64,000 nucleotides of DNA from Flavobacterium sp. (lineage in GTDB: Bacteria > Bacteroidota > Bacteroidia > Flavobacteriales > Flavobacteriaceae): NCBI GenBank assembly GCA_023251135.1, contig JAHEZJ010000019.1, forward strand, positions 1 through 64,000. The letters are read 5' to 3'. Each line of letters begins with the position of its first letter. Position 1 is the stretch's first letter. The translations under genes were made by a program, and so were the position numbers. Below the pieces are notes generated by a model, which searched no databases, was not told the origin of the DNA, and saw only the letters and a program-made list of their open reading frames with translations. Positions 1 to 7,955 of this stretch are shown here, one piece after another.

Positions 1-1307
1 TTGTTGTTGTGAAAGGAAAAATGAGCGAGTTTATCGATCACATTTTTCTTGTGTTCTGTATTGTTTTCTTTTGGCTTGTAGAGATGCGGAACGATTAAAA
101 GAGAGAAAAATGCAGAGGCCATTACAATAACCGCGGCAAAAATTCCCAAATCATTTAAGGCATCAGATTTTACAAAAAGCAGACATAAAAAAGCAACGGC
201 CGTGGTTGAACTGCTCATAATTACCGGCATGGTAATGTCTTTGTACAGTGTTTTTACATCGCTGTTGTGTTTGTAATGGGTAAGGATATGAATCGAATAA
301 TCAATAGTGATTCCCAATAAAATAGATCCAATTCCGAGTGAAATGGCTGAAATTTGTTCTTTCACAAAATATAAAAAGGCTACGGCAAACAAGGCCCCAA
401 AAAGTGTGGGAAGAAAAATAATTAAGGGAATAAGCACTTTTCGATAGAATAAAATCAAAATCAACATCAGCGTAAACATGGCGATCGAAGTGGTCAGAAT
501 GATATCGCTTTTGATTTGATTGGCATTTGCCACGGCAATCAGCGCCGAGCCAAAATAACTGATCGAAGTTTTGGTTTTGAATTTCTGATTTAGCTGGTCC
601 TGAATGGATTTTAGTTTTTCGGCAAAAATGGTATTCTGTTCGGTTTCACTCGAAGGAAGATTGGAGGTGATAAAAAGAAGGAGTTTCTTTTTGTCTTTGG
701 TCATGACAAAACCATTGTCGAGTGTAAAATCGTCGCCAATATTTAATTGCTGTAATTTTTTTAAAGCGATAAATGAAATTCCCAACGGATCCTGTAGAAT
801 AAAATCTTTTGTGATAAATCCGGACGGAGAGATAATCGACTTATAATTGTCCTGAACTGTCGCTGCAATACTGTCTTTCTGAAGTTTACTTTGCAGGGCT
901 TTGTAATCTTTATTTTCGAGAAAAAGAGGCAGATTGTTGTAGACAAAATCGATGGTTTCCTGAATGTTTTCTTCATCAAGTTTTCCCTGAATTCCGGTTA
1001 CATAGGGTTTACAGGATTGAGCAACACTGTCTGAAAAGGCAGTTGCCATTTCCTTTAAATCTTCTTCGGTTCCGTTTTTATCGAGTTTGAAGATAACGGT
1101 AATTTTATCGGCAAAATTAAGCTGCTTGAGCACTTTTGCCGTGGCATCTGCTTTATCGTTGGTGGGAATCAGTTTGGTGATGTCCTCTTCAAATTTAATT
1201 TGTGAGGCAAAAAATCCAAAAGCAAAGAGCATCAAAACAGCCAAAGCAACCGATAACGTTTTTCGTCGGTTTACAAACAAATGAATGGCGTAGAAATAGT
1301 GATGCAT
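1..1307 (-). CDS. MMPL/RND-family exporter, partial (C-terminus beyond window)
   Basis: The reading frame opens at an ATG at 1307 on the minus strand and stays open to the left edge, giving about 435 residues of a longer protein. It begins MHHYFYAIHLFVNRRKTLSV, followed by a transmembrane helix and then a large extracytoplasmic region containing FEEDITKLIPTND, the usual layout of MMPL/RND lipid exporters. Several hydrophobic segments are encoded toward the window edge, as expected for the first membrane block. MMPL proteins move hydrophobic molecules across the inner membrane and are regular members of aryl polyene and flexirubin clusters, so export of the pigment or an intermediate is inferred. 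It is the last visible gene of the minus-strand cluster, 89 bp after the glycosyltransferase. Family fairly sure, substrate inferred. Confidence 0.8.
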   Translation of the reverse strand, partial: MHHYFYAIHLFVNRRKTLSVALAVLMLFAFGFFASQIKFEEDITKLIPTNDKADATAKVLKQLNFADKITVIFKLDKNGTEEDLKEMATAFSDSVAQSCKPYVTGIQGKLDEENIQETIDFVYNNLPLFLENKDYKALQSKLQKDSIAATVQDNYKSIISPSGFITKDFILQDPLGISFIALKKLQQLNIGDDFTLDNGFVMTKDKKKLLLFITSNLPSSETEQNTIFAEKLKSIQDQLNQKFKTKTSISYFGSALIAVANANQIKSDIILTTSIAMFTLMLILILFYRKVLIPLIIFLPTLFGALFAVAFLYFVKEQISAISLGIGSILLGITIDYSIHILTHYKHNSDVKTLYKDITMPVIMSSSTTAVAFLCLLFVKSDALNDLGIFAAVIVMASAFFSLLIVPHLYKPKENNTEHKKNVIDKLAHFSFHNN

Positions 1308-1396
1308 AAGTATTTAATATTGTTTTTGGGCTATAGTTTTTTCGCCACGAATTTCACGAATTAGCTAAAAATAATTTTTTTAATGCGTGGCCAAAC

Positions 1397-2584
1397 TTAT
1401 ATAATCTTTGTTTTATTTTTAGAACTAAAAGCGGTTAAAAGCAAATAACTGATGAAACCTACTGAGAGTGCTAAAACGGATGCTAAAATAAGACTTCCCA
1501 CGATATATTGTGTAGCATTTTTTTGAATATCATCGAGTGTAAGCGAGCCATCTAAAGTTAGCGCAACATCATTCGAAACAAAATAACTTCCCATTTTTAA
1601 AGAACCATAAATAACAAACGGGATGAATGGTGGAAAACTCACATTGGAAGCCAGATAAGCAATCACTTTGTTGAGCTTAAGTAAGGTAGCAAAAGTTAAA
1701 AGCAATACGGTTTGAAATCCCCAAAAAGGAGAAATTCCGATAAAAATGCCCAAAGCAATTGCCGCCGATTTCTTAAAATTAGAATCGCTGCTCTCTAAAA
1801 TATCTTCAAGGAAGAATCGTTTAAAACCTTTTTTTTTTGCTCTTCTAAAAAAATCTCTGGGTTTGATATACAGTAAGGCATTAAGGACCAAAACGGTATT
1901 TAAGATGCTGATTCGGGTAAAGTCTTTAAACGGACGAAAGTGTGAAACACGTTCAGCTGGATCGTACAAAATCTGAATCGGAATGTTTTTAACCACAATA
2001 CCTTTCCAGGCAGAGCGAACGATTACTTCAATTTCAAACTCAAATTTATTGGTGTAAAAGCGTTTCGGAATGAGTCGCAAAGGGTAGAGTCTGTAACCAG
2101 ATTGGGTATCGTCAAGTTTAATTCCGGTTTCAAATTTAAACCAGAAATTAGAAAATTTATTTCCGAAACTACTTTTCTTAGGCACATTTTCCTGTGTCAT
2201 ATTGCGGCTTCCTATCAATAACGAATTGGGTTCGTTTTGAATAGCAGCAATAAAATTCGGGATATCTGAAGCAAAATGCTGCCCGTCTGAATCAATAGTA
2301 ATCGCATACTCAAAATTCAACTCGATGGCTTTTCTGAAACCATTTCTTAAAGCTCTTCCTTTTCCCAGATTTTCAGGATGATGAATTTGAGTGTATTGCG
2401 AATAGTGTTTCAGGATTTCAGAAGTTTCATCAGTCGAACCATCATTAACAATAATGATATTTGAAGTGAAATCTAAAACAGAATCTAGCACTCTTCTCAG
2501 CGTTTTATGATTATTGTACGTTGGAACAATAACACAAAAGTGAGTCGAACTTAACAATTCCTGCTGTGGTAAAGTAGGTTTCAT
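1397..2584 (-). CDS. Family 2 glycosyltransferase fused to DUF2062 membrane domain
   Basis: The 395-residue protein has an N-terminal GT-A domain (about residues 15-240). It shows CVIVPTYNNHKTL, a nucleotide-binding IIIVNDGSTDETSEIL, GKGRALRNGF, and an acidic metal-binding ITIDSDGQH. The C-terminal part (about 265-390) is a DUF2062 domain with AIALGIFIGISPFWGFQT and two or three hydrophobic helices. The first domain resembles dolichyl-phosphate mannose synthase-type enzymes. Such fusions occur in flexirubin and aryl polyene clusters, where they may glycosylate a lipid carrier or the pigment; the acceptor cannot be read from sequence. It lies 19 bp downstream of the small exported protein and looks cotranscribed with the pigment genes. 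Confidence 0.85.
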   Translation of the reverse strand: MKPTLPQQELLSSTHFCVIVPTYNNHKTLRRVLDSVLDFTSNIIIVNDGSTDETSEILKHYSQYTQIHHPENLGKGRALRNGFRKAIELNFEYAITIDSDGQHFASDIPNFIAAIQNEPNSLLIGSRNMTQENVPKKSSFGNKFSNFWFKFETGIKLDDTQSGYRLYPLRLIPKRFYTNKFEFEIEVIVRSAWKGIVVKNIPIQILYDPAERVSHFRPFKDFTRISILNTVLVLNALLYIKPRDFFRRAKKKGFKRFFLEDILESSDSNFKKSAAIALGIFIGISPFWGFQTVLLLTFATLLKLNKVIAYLASNVSFPPFIPFVIYGSLKMGSYFVSNDVALTLDGSLTLDDIQKNATQYIVGSLILASVLALSVGFISYLLLTAFSSKNKTKII

Positions 2585-2603
2585 GGGGATTTTTTTCCTT
2601 AGT

Positions 2604-3089
2604 TTACTTTACAAATTGTCTCTCTTTTTCGGAGAAACTCTTTGATTGTAAAATAAAGTCTTTTAGGTATTCTTTTAAAGTGGCATTTTGCTCAGCGTAG
2701 TGGTCCGTGAGGTATTTTTTGTCTTCTTTAATATTTTTTTTATAACCGGTAATTCCGGGAACGTTCTCCTGAATGCTCAAACGAATCATTCGCATTTCAA
2801 TATTATTCGGATCGTTTTTTATAGTGGCTTCCAATAATTTGGCACCTTCTTTAAAACGGGCCATTTTATTTTTTAACCGATCTTCATATTTTGAATCCAA
2901 TAAAATAGAGGCCGCTTTGTAGGCCACCAAAATGGTATCATCGTTGTTAGAAACAGCGGCGAGTTTTTGTGAAAATTCTTTCGCATTCGATTCTGACTTT
3001 GTGACGTCAGAGTACATTTTTCTAACGCTGGCCAAATCCGGAGTACCTGCAAAATTAATCCATAAAAGCAAAGATAGTAATAGTTTCAT
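2604..3089 (-). CDS. Small exported protein of the pigment cluster, unknown function
   Basis: This 161-residue protein has a short cleavable-looking signal peptide (MKLLLSLLLWINFAGTPD). The rest is mostly helical and charged, with alternating segments such as DTILVAYKAASILLDSKYED and LLEATIKNDPNNIEMRMIRL. These resemble TPR-like helical hairpins, but no clear family could be named. It starts 2 bp after the stop of the hotdog protein gene, so translational coupling is likely. A periplasmic scaffolding role in pigment transfer would fit its position; that is only inference. Confidence 0.6.
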   Translation of the reverse strand: MKLLLSLLLWINFAGTPDLASVRKMYSDVTKSESNAKEFSQKLAAVSNNDDTILVAYKAASILLDSKYEDRLKNKMARFKEGAKLLEATIKNDPNNIEMRMIRLSIQENVPGITGYKKNIKEDKKYLTDHYAEQNATLKEYLKDFILQSKSFSEKERQFVK

Positions 3090-3091
3090 AG

Positions 3092-3463
3092 TTATATTTT
3101 TTTGTACACATTGCTCAGTTTCAGGGCAACGGTGTCGTTAAAATAAGTGGTGTTTTTCACCTTAACCAAATCTTCTTCTGTGGTAACGATATCCAGTTCT
3201 AAACGCAATTCAGGATTTATTTCGGGATTGATTAATGCCATAAATTTTACATTTGAAAGCGTCTGGATCATCAAAGTACTTTTGGTAATGGACTCTGTAA
3301 GCTCTTTAATAATCTGGATCATGCAAACTCCCGGCATAATTGGATTCCCCGGAAAATGACCTTTGAAAACTTCATGTTTTTCATTGACCAAAATCGCAAT
3401 TGTATATTTAGAATCTCCTGTTTTTTCTTCGGAAAGAACTGTGTAAAAATCTTTTAAAACCAT
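3092..3463 (-). CDS. FabZ-like hotdog 3-hydroxyacyl-ACP dehydratase
   Basis: The 123-residue single-hotdog protein contains HFPGNPIMPGVCMIQIIKEL, the FabZ/FabA active-site segment with the catalytic His in the HFPG motif. The acidic partner expected 14 residues after that His (Glu in FabZ, Asp in FabA) is Gln here by my count, so activity may be altered. It is shorter than FabZ (about 145-160). It would dehydrate beta-hydroxyacyl-ACP intermediates during polyene assembly, making it the best dehydratase candidate among the three hotdog proteins in the cluster. Its ATG at 3463 lies 6 bp downstream of the beta-barrel gene. Family confident; exact reaction less so. Confidence 0.75.
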   Translation of the reverse strand: MVLKDFYTVLSEEKTGDSKYTIAILVNEKHEVFKGHFPGNPIMPGVCMIQIIKELTESITKSTLMIQTLSNVKFMALINPEINPELRLELDIVTTEEDLVKVKNTTYFNDTVALKLSNVYKKI

Positions 3464-3469
3464 ATTTTT

Positions 3470-4084
3470 TTATTTGCCAAAAGGGTAAGAAACACCTAAT
3501 TGAAAACTAACATTTGTATTATAATCTCTAAACCAGTAATCATTATTGTTACCATTGCTGCCGTAATAATCACTATCCAAAACATCCACAACTCCTTTTT
3601 TGAAACGAGCTTCAAAAGTTAATCCGGAAGGCAATCTATAACCAATACCCATTATAAACGCCAGGTCAATATCTGATTTTTCATAAAGTAAATTGTCCTG
3701 TAATCTAAAGTCTAAAGTTGGACCAACCTGAAACTGAAAGCCATTTTTTAAAGTAAACTTATTAACCATAGCAATAGAAAGATAGTCGATTTCTAAATTT
3801 TTAGTTTGAACAACATCATTGCCATTATTATAACTGATATAAGTTTTAACATTACTCGCTCCTTGCTGGCTATAAGTGATTTCCGGCTGTAATGTGTAAA
3901 TTTTAGTTAATTTAATTTCACCAAAACCTCCTATATAAAAATCAGTTCTATAGTCTGAACGGGTATTGGAGAATGTAGAAAAAGAAGCTCCGGCTCTTAA
4001 ACCCGGTTTGAATGTTACTTGTGCCTGTACACTTGTTAGGGCAAACAAGGCCAATACGATAATTACTAAATTTCTTTTGTTCAT
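3470..4084 (-). CDS. Outer membrane beta-barrel protein (PorT/porin-like), copy 2
   Basis: A 204-residue protein with signal peptide MNKRNLVIIVLALFALTSVQ and alternating amphipathic strands typical of the small OMP_b-brl_2/PorT-type barrels of Bacteroidota. Markers are FKPGLRAGASFSTF near the N-terminus, YTLQPEITYSQQGA in the middle, and a closing strand FQLGVSYPFGK. It is a close paralogue of the gene just upstream (4093-4731), sharing the LQPE-x-YSxQGA motif and the G-Y-LP-GLTFEAR-K-G-VD block, which points to tandem duplication. It sits among pigment genes, 6 bp from the hotdog gene. It may accept or anchor the outer-membrane pigment; that role is inferred. Confidence 0.8.
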   Translation of the reverse strand: MNKRNLVIIVLALFALTSVQAQVTFKPGLRAGASFSTFSNTRSDYRTDFYIGGFGEIKLTKIYTLQPEITYSQQGASNVKTYISYNNGNDVVQTKNLEIDYLSIAMVNKFTLKNGFQFQVGPTLDFRLQDNLLYEKSDIDLAFIMGIGYRLPSGLTFEARFKKGVVDVLDSDYYGSNGNNNDYWFRDYNTNVSFQLGVSYPFGK

Positions 4085-4092
4085 GATTTAAT

Positions 4093-4731
4093 TTATTTTA
4101 CTTTGAAAGTGTAACTAATACCTATTTGGAAAACCTGATTTAAAGTAATGTCATCATAATAGCGTCTGTTTTCATTGTCATAATCATATCTGTCATACCC
4201 ATAAATATCAACTAATCCTTGTTTTAATCGGGCTTCAAAAGTTAATCCGTTTGGCAGGGTATATCCAACTCCGCCAACAATAGCAAAATCAACATCAACA
4301 GGGCTCTCGCCAAATTTGTCAAAATTATCATTGGTTTTAAAATCTATAGATGGACCAGCTAATACGTGGAAACCTTTACCTTTAAAATTAAATTTAGCCA
4401 CTGCTCCAAGTGTCAGATAATTTATTTCGGCCTTAATATTTCTCTTGTAAAAATTTGGGTCTCCCGGTTGTTCAAAATACAAAGAAGAGAAACGAATCTC
4501 AGCACCCTGTCTCGAATAATTCAACTCCGGTTGCAACGTAAAATATTTATTGAATTTGATGGCCATTAGCGCACCAATATAAAAATCAGATTTTGAACTG
4601 CTATTTTCCGGCATATTACTTAAATCCGATATATTTAAACCTCCTCGAAATCCCGGACTAACCTTTACCTGGGCATTTGACGTTATAATTCCAACAAATA
4701 AAACGAAGGTAATTACGGTTATTTTTCTCAT
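4093..4731 (-). CDS. Outer membrane beta-barrel protein (PorT/porin-like), copy 1
   Basis: A 212-residue exported protein with signal sequence MRKITVITFVLFVGIITSNA. It has the same eight-strand-like pattern as its neighbour: KVSPGFRGGLNISDL, FTLQPELNYSRQGA, YTLPNGLTFEARLKQGLVD and terminal FQIGISYTFKVK. The two genes are separated by 8 bp and appear to be a tandem duplication that has diverged in the loops while keeping the strands. Both belong to the PorT-like/outer membrane beta-barrel group common in Bacteroidota, whose members seldom have a defined role. Its place between the LolA/lipoprotein pair and acyl-chain genes suggests a part in placing flexirubin in the outer membrane. Confidence 0.8.
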   Translation of the reverse strand: MRKITVITFVLFVGIITSNAQVKVSPGFRGGLNISDLSNMPENSSSKSDFYIGALMAIKFNKYFTLQPELNYSRQGAEIRFSSLYFEQPGDPNFYKRNIKAEINYLTLGAVAKFNFKGKGFHVLAGPSIDFKTNDNFDKFGESPVDVDFAIVGGVGYTLPNGLTFEARLKQGLVDIYGYDRYDYDNENRRYYDDITLNQVFQIGISYTFKVK

Positions 4732-4768
4732 TTTGGTCTTGATTTAAGTTTAGGTTTAGTTTAAATTT

Positions 4769-5404
4769 TTATTCTGATTTAAAGTAATTTAATTCAATTT
4801 TCAACTTAATATTTTGATGATTAATCAAAATCTTCTCGGCAAAAATATCGTTTTCTGAACTAAATGTCAGTGTAAATTTTTCTTTTGTTTTAGAAGACTG
4901 AACGACCTTTTCTAATTTGTGGTCTTTTTTGGAGATAAAAAGATAGTTGTCACGTTTTCCATCCGATGATTTATAAATGTCAGCAGATTCGTTTTCAAAC
5001 TGTTGCTGAATCAGATAATCCTTTTTCAGTAACAAACGGAAATCTTCTTTTAGTGTATGAATCAGGATTTTTCGGTCTAATTCGGATACAATCGAATTGA
5101 CTTTAAAGTCCGTTTCAGAAATCTCAAAGTCTAGTAATTTGTTGCCAAATTCGGTCGTAAAAACAATACGATGTGTAGTGTCATTGATCTTTTTGGCGAT
5201 GAAGATTCCCGACATTTCATGACCGTAAACCGTAATGTTGGTTTTATACACATAATCGGTTTTTGAATCGGCGAAATAAGGAACCTGGTAAGACGTTCGG
5301 TCTAGTTTTTTAGGGGTATAGTTTTTTGTGACTGCGCTACAAGAAACCAAAACAATCGCCAGAAAGCAATTAATTATTAAAAACGGAATCGTCGATTTTT
5401 GCAT
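4769..5404 (-). CDS. Lipoprotein paired with LolA-like carrier
   Basis: This 211-residue protein has a lipoprotein signal peptide ending in LVSCSAV (lipobox Cys about residue 22). The mature part is rich in beta strands (YVYKTNITVYGHEMSGIFIA, HRIVFTTEFGNKLLDFEI), as in LolA/LolB-fold or related half-barrel proteins. Its start overlaps the LolA-like gene by 35 bp in another frame, indicating coupled translation. LolA partners with the outer-membrane lipoprotein LolB for lipoprotein delivery; by analogy this protein may be the acceptor for a dedicated pigment carrier. No direct LolB signature was recognised, so the role is inferred from context and fold impression. Confidence 0.65.
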   Translation of the reverse strand: MQKSTIPFLIINCFLAIVLVSCSAVTKNYTPKKLDRTSYQVPYFADSKTDYVYKTNITVYGHEMSGIFIAKKINDTTHRIVFTTEFGNKLLDFEISETDFKVNSIVSELDRKILIHTLKEDFRLLLKKDYLIQQQFENESADIYKSSDGKRDNYLFISKKDHKLEKVVQSSKTKEKFTLTFSSENDIFAEKILINHQNIKLKIELNYFKSE

Positions 5405-5996
5405 TGATCACTTTATTTTTAAGTACAATTCGGGTATAATCTTCAGAGGATTCTAATAATTTAACCTGAATTACAGTGGCTTCTTCCTTGTCGAAAGTCA
5501 GCTCAATTTGTTTGATGTATTTTTTTAAGGTGGCGTCTTTCGGAACAAATTTAGCGATATTTTGTCCTTTTGATTTGAAATAAGAAATCGTAAATTCTTT
5601 GTCGTCAAACATATTGCCGCTTACGCTTCCAACAATTAATTTGTTGATTCTTCCAAAGATCTTGCTGTTGCCAATATCAACGGCACTTTTCTTGCCTTCG
5701 TCGTTAATGAGGATTTTACCATTCTTAAAAACAATACTGTAATTATATGGTTTTTTGTATTGCCATTGTAGTAAGGAAGGCTCTTTAAAAATCATCTTTC
5801 CCGAAGTTTCGATGTCTTTTGATAAAAAGTCAAGATGTTTGTACTGAACAAAATCAGTACTTAGGGTTTTTATTTTTTTTGAAACCACATTTACATCCTG
5901 CTTGAAAGCAGTAATTTCCGCATCAGACATTTTCTGTTCCTGAGCAAACAAATTGCCTGAAATCAATAGGAGTAGTAGTGCTATTTTAGTTTTCAT
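5370..5996 (-). CDS. LolA-like periplasmic carrier protein
   Basis: The 208-residue protein has a signal peptide (MKTKIALLLLLISGNLFAQ) and then a LolA-type half-barrel. Typical features are TLSTDFVQYKHLDFLSKDIE, SGKMIFKEPSLLQWQYKKPY, the loop GKILINDEGKKSAVD and a later IELTFDKEEATVIQVKL. LolA proteins carry hydrophobic acylated cargo through the periplasm. Homologues are standard members of aryl polyene and flexirubin clusters and are thought to move the pigment or its lipid to the outer membrane. It overlaps the downstream lipoprotein gene and follows the deacetylase gene after a 118-bp spacer that contains repeats. Housekeeping LolA is expected elsewhere in the genome. Confidence 0.8.
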   Translation of the reverse strand: MKTKIALLLLLISGNLFAQEQKMSDAEITAFKQDVNVVSKKIKTLSTDFVQYKHLDFLSKDIETSGKMIFKEPSLLQWQYKKPYNYSIVFKNGKILINDEGKKSAVDIGNSKIFGRINKLIVGSVSGNMFDDKEFTISYFKSKGQNIAKFVPKDATLKKYIKQIELTFDKEEATVIQVKLLESSEDYTRIVLKNKVINAKIDDSVFNN

Positions 5997-6027
5997 ATTT
6001 ATTACGAATTGCGCTTTATTATTTTGC

Positions 6028-6114
6028 CACAGATTAAAGGATTTTCACAGATTAAAGTATTAAAATCCATTTTTTATCCGCGTCTTCGCGTAAGCGAATC
6101 TGCTTCATCCGCGT
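6028..6114. repeat. Short intergenic repeats between deacetylase and LolA-like genes
   Basis: The 12-mer CACAGATTAAAG occurs at 6028-6039 and again at 6046-6057. At 6076-6114 follows an imperfect palindromic segment beginning ATCCGCGTCTTCGCGTAAGC and ending ATCCGCG. A diverged copy of the latter lies at 45911-45950, so it is a dispersed family in this genome. Confidence 0.6.
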
Positions 6115-6891
6115 TCAGTTTTCATAAGCTTTAAGATTCAAAAGTTCTTCGGTCGAAATCACCTTGTAATTGTTTTGCTGCAAAAATTGCAAAAACTGTT
6201 CCAATACCAAAACAGAGTGTGATCCGGTGTCGTGTAAAAGTACAATTCCACCCGGAGAAATACGTTTTATAATTCGGTTGAAAATTAAATTCTGATTTTT
6301 GGTTCCGCCATCCAGCGATCGAATATTCCATCCTATCACTTTGTGACCGGTGGTCTTTAAAGCTCTTCTGATCGAAGGTGTTGTAACTCCATAAGGCGGA
6401 CGAAAGAAGTTTATTTTTTTGGAGGTGTATTTTTCCAGAAGTGTATCTGTTTTTTTGATTTCTTCTCTTATTGTTTTGGCAGTATAAAAATCAAAAAAAT
6501 TAGAATGACTGTACGAATGATTACCAACCAGATGTCCTTCATCAATAATTTGTTTTACAATCTCAGGATGTTTTTCAATGTTTTTTCCGATGCAAAAGAA
6601 AGTCGCTTTTACTTTGTATTTTTTCAATAATTCCAGAACTTCTAAAGTAAAATCGCTTGGTCCGTCATCAAACGTAAGGGCAATTTTTTTTTCGGTTTCC
6701 AACGGATTATTGCAGTATGCTTTTACATGATAATTAGAAGAAATTATTGAAGAGCCTACAGCGTTTATGCCTAACCAAATTAAAACAATTGCGATAAACC
6801 ATACCCAGTTAATTGCGATATACAGCTTTAGAAAAAGCAATAGCAGCAATAAAAAGAGAAAGAATAACGAAATGTTTTTATGCGTTATCAT
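6115..6891 (-). CDS. Polysaccharide deacetylase (NodB domain), membrane-anchored
   Basis: A 258-residue protein with one or two N-terminal membrane helices (about residues 8-50) and a carbohydrate esterase family 4/NodB domain. The catalytic motifs are visible: KIALTFDDGPSDFTLEVLEL (Asp-Asp, motif 1), GHLVGNHSYSHSNF (metal His pair, motif 2), FFRPPYGV (motif 3), and a C-terminal GGIVLLHDTG. All metal-binding residues seem present, so it should be active. CE4 enzymes remove N- or O-acyl groups from glycans. Members recur in flexirubin clusters, but their substrate there is unknown to me. Its start overlaps the stop of the upstream ketosynthase-like gene by 4 bp (ATGA). Confidence 0.85.
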   Translation of the reverse strand: MITHKNISLFFLFLLLLLLFLKLYIAINWVWFIAIVLIWLGINAVGSSIISSNYHVKAYCNNPLETEKKIALTFDDGPSDFTLEVLELLKKYKVKATFFCIGKNIEKHPEIVKQIIDEGHLVGNHSYSHSNFFDFYTAKTIREEIKKTDTLLEKYTSKKINFFRPPYGVTTPSIRRALKTTGHKVIGWNIRSLDGGTKNQNLIFNRIIKRISPGGIVLLHDTGSHSVLVLEQFLQFLQQNNYKVISTEELLNLKAYEN

Positions 6892-7955
6892 CTTGAAAGT
6901 AACGTAAAACTATGATTTTTTCCGTTGAGCTGATTGTACAATAAAATGGTTTGGTAAGCCGGTTTTTCAACCGAATTTGCTTTTATGATCTCAGGGACTT
7001 CCTGTGTTTTTAAAATTTTAGACGCCATCCATAAAGCAAAAGCCGATGCGGTATCGTACTCACCACTCAAATGTTTGTAATACAATTGAGGAGTTTGGGC
7101 GAAGGCCTTTTCAGTTAAGTTTTTATAATAACTTTCAAAATCTACATTGCCGTCAAATCCTAAAATCAGAGCATCAATATCCGAAACGTTTAATTGATTT
7201 GATTTTAAAAAGGAGATAATTTCAGCTTCAATTTCGTTGTCGTCCAGGGTGTTTATGATTGCGATATCGAGTACTTCTGCATAGGTAGTTTCTTTTCGCT
7301 CATTTTCTAAAACAAAAAAGCTGGCGCCTTCTCCATAAACGGCACCGCTTGTAGTAGAATCTAAAAGGTTGTAGGGTTGCTGGTTGTCTTGTTTGATACG
7401 TCCTGACAATTTAAAAAGGGCAGTAGTATAATCGCCATTTTCATCAACTCCGCCCACGAGAACCGATTGTGCTTCTTCTTCTTCAATTTGCATTTTAGCA
7501 TCTAAAAGTGCCGATTCAAAAGAAACAGCTCCGTTTACATAGGTAAAATTGTAACCGTTGCATTTTTGTAACAGTGCAATTTGAGCACCAACCGTATTAT
7601 GGGTCGATTGAATAAAGGATGTTGGGGTCAAGAACTCCTCATTATTGTCAAGGATATTTTTCAGGAATTTTTCGGAGTCTTCGATACATCCTAATCCTGT
7701 TCCGGTAATAATGGCATCCACATTCTCGATTTGTGCATCTTTCATGGCAATTGCCGAAGCCACAATTCCGTTTTTAACTCCTTTTGCCATTCTTCTGATG
7801 GCCGCGGGGGAAATATAATCTTTGTAAACCGGCGGAACAATTTCAAGGACGTTTTGGTCGTGATTGTGTAGGGCTTCTTCTAAAAAAACAGTATCAAATG
7901 TTTTTTGAGTCGAAATACAACCTATTCCATTTATATATGTTTTTTTTAATTGCAT
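6888..7955 (-). CDS. Catalytically dead beta-ketoacyl synthase (chain-length-factor-like)
   Basis: The 355-residue protein has the thiolase-fold layout of a ketosynthase (N-terminal YINGIGCIST, central GAVYGEGASFFVLEN), yet key residues are missing. Where the active partner has the Cys of ISTACSS, this protein reads YVNGAVSFESALLDA, with Ala at the Cys position by alignment of the following helix. The first catalytic His region (HGTATP in active enzymes) reads GFDGNVD, and the second (GHTLAAA) reads GEYDTAS. It overlaps the active ketosynthase gene by 10 bp. This pairing resembles the KS-alpha/chain-length-factor pairs of type II polyketide synthases and of aryl polyene clusters, so a heterodimer setting polyene length is the likely role. 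Confidence 0.8.
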   Translation of the reverse strand: MQLKKTYINGIGCISTQKTFDTVFLEEALHNHDQNVLEIVPPVYKDYISPAAIRRMAKGVKNGIVASAIAMKDAQIENVDAIITGTGLGCIEDSEKFLKNILDNNEEFLTPTSFIQSTHNTVGAQIALLQKCNGYNFTYVNGAVSFESALLDAKMQIEEEEAQSVLVGGVDENGDYTTALFKLSGRIKQDNQQPYNLLDSTTSGAVYGEGASFFVLENERKETTYAEVLDIAIINTLDDNEIEAEIISFLKSNQLNVSDIDALILGFDGNVDFESYYKNLTEKAFAQTPQLYYKHLSGEYDTASAFALWMASKILKTQEVPEIIKANSVEKPAYQTILLYNQLNGKNHSFTLLSR

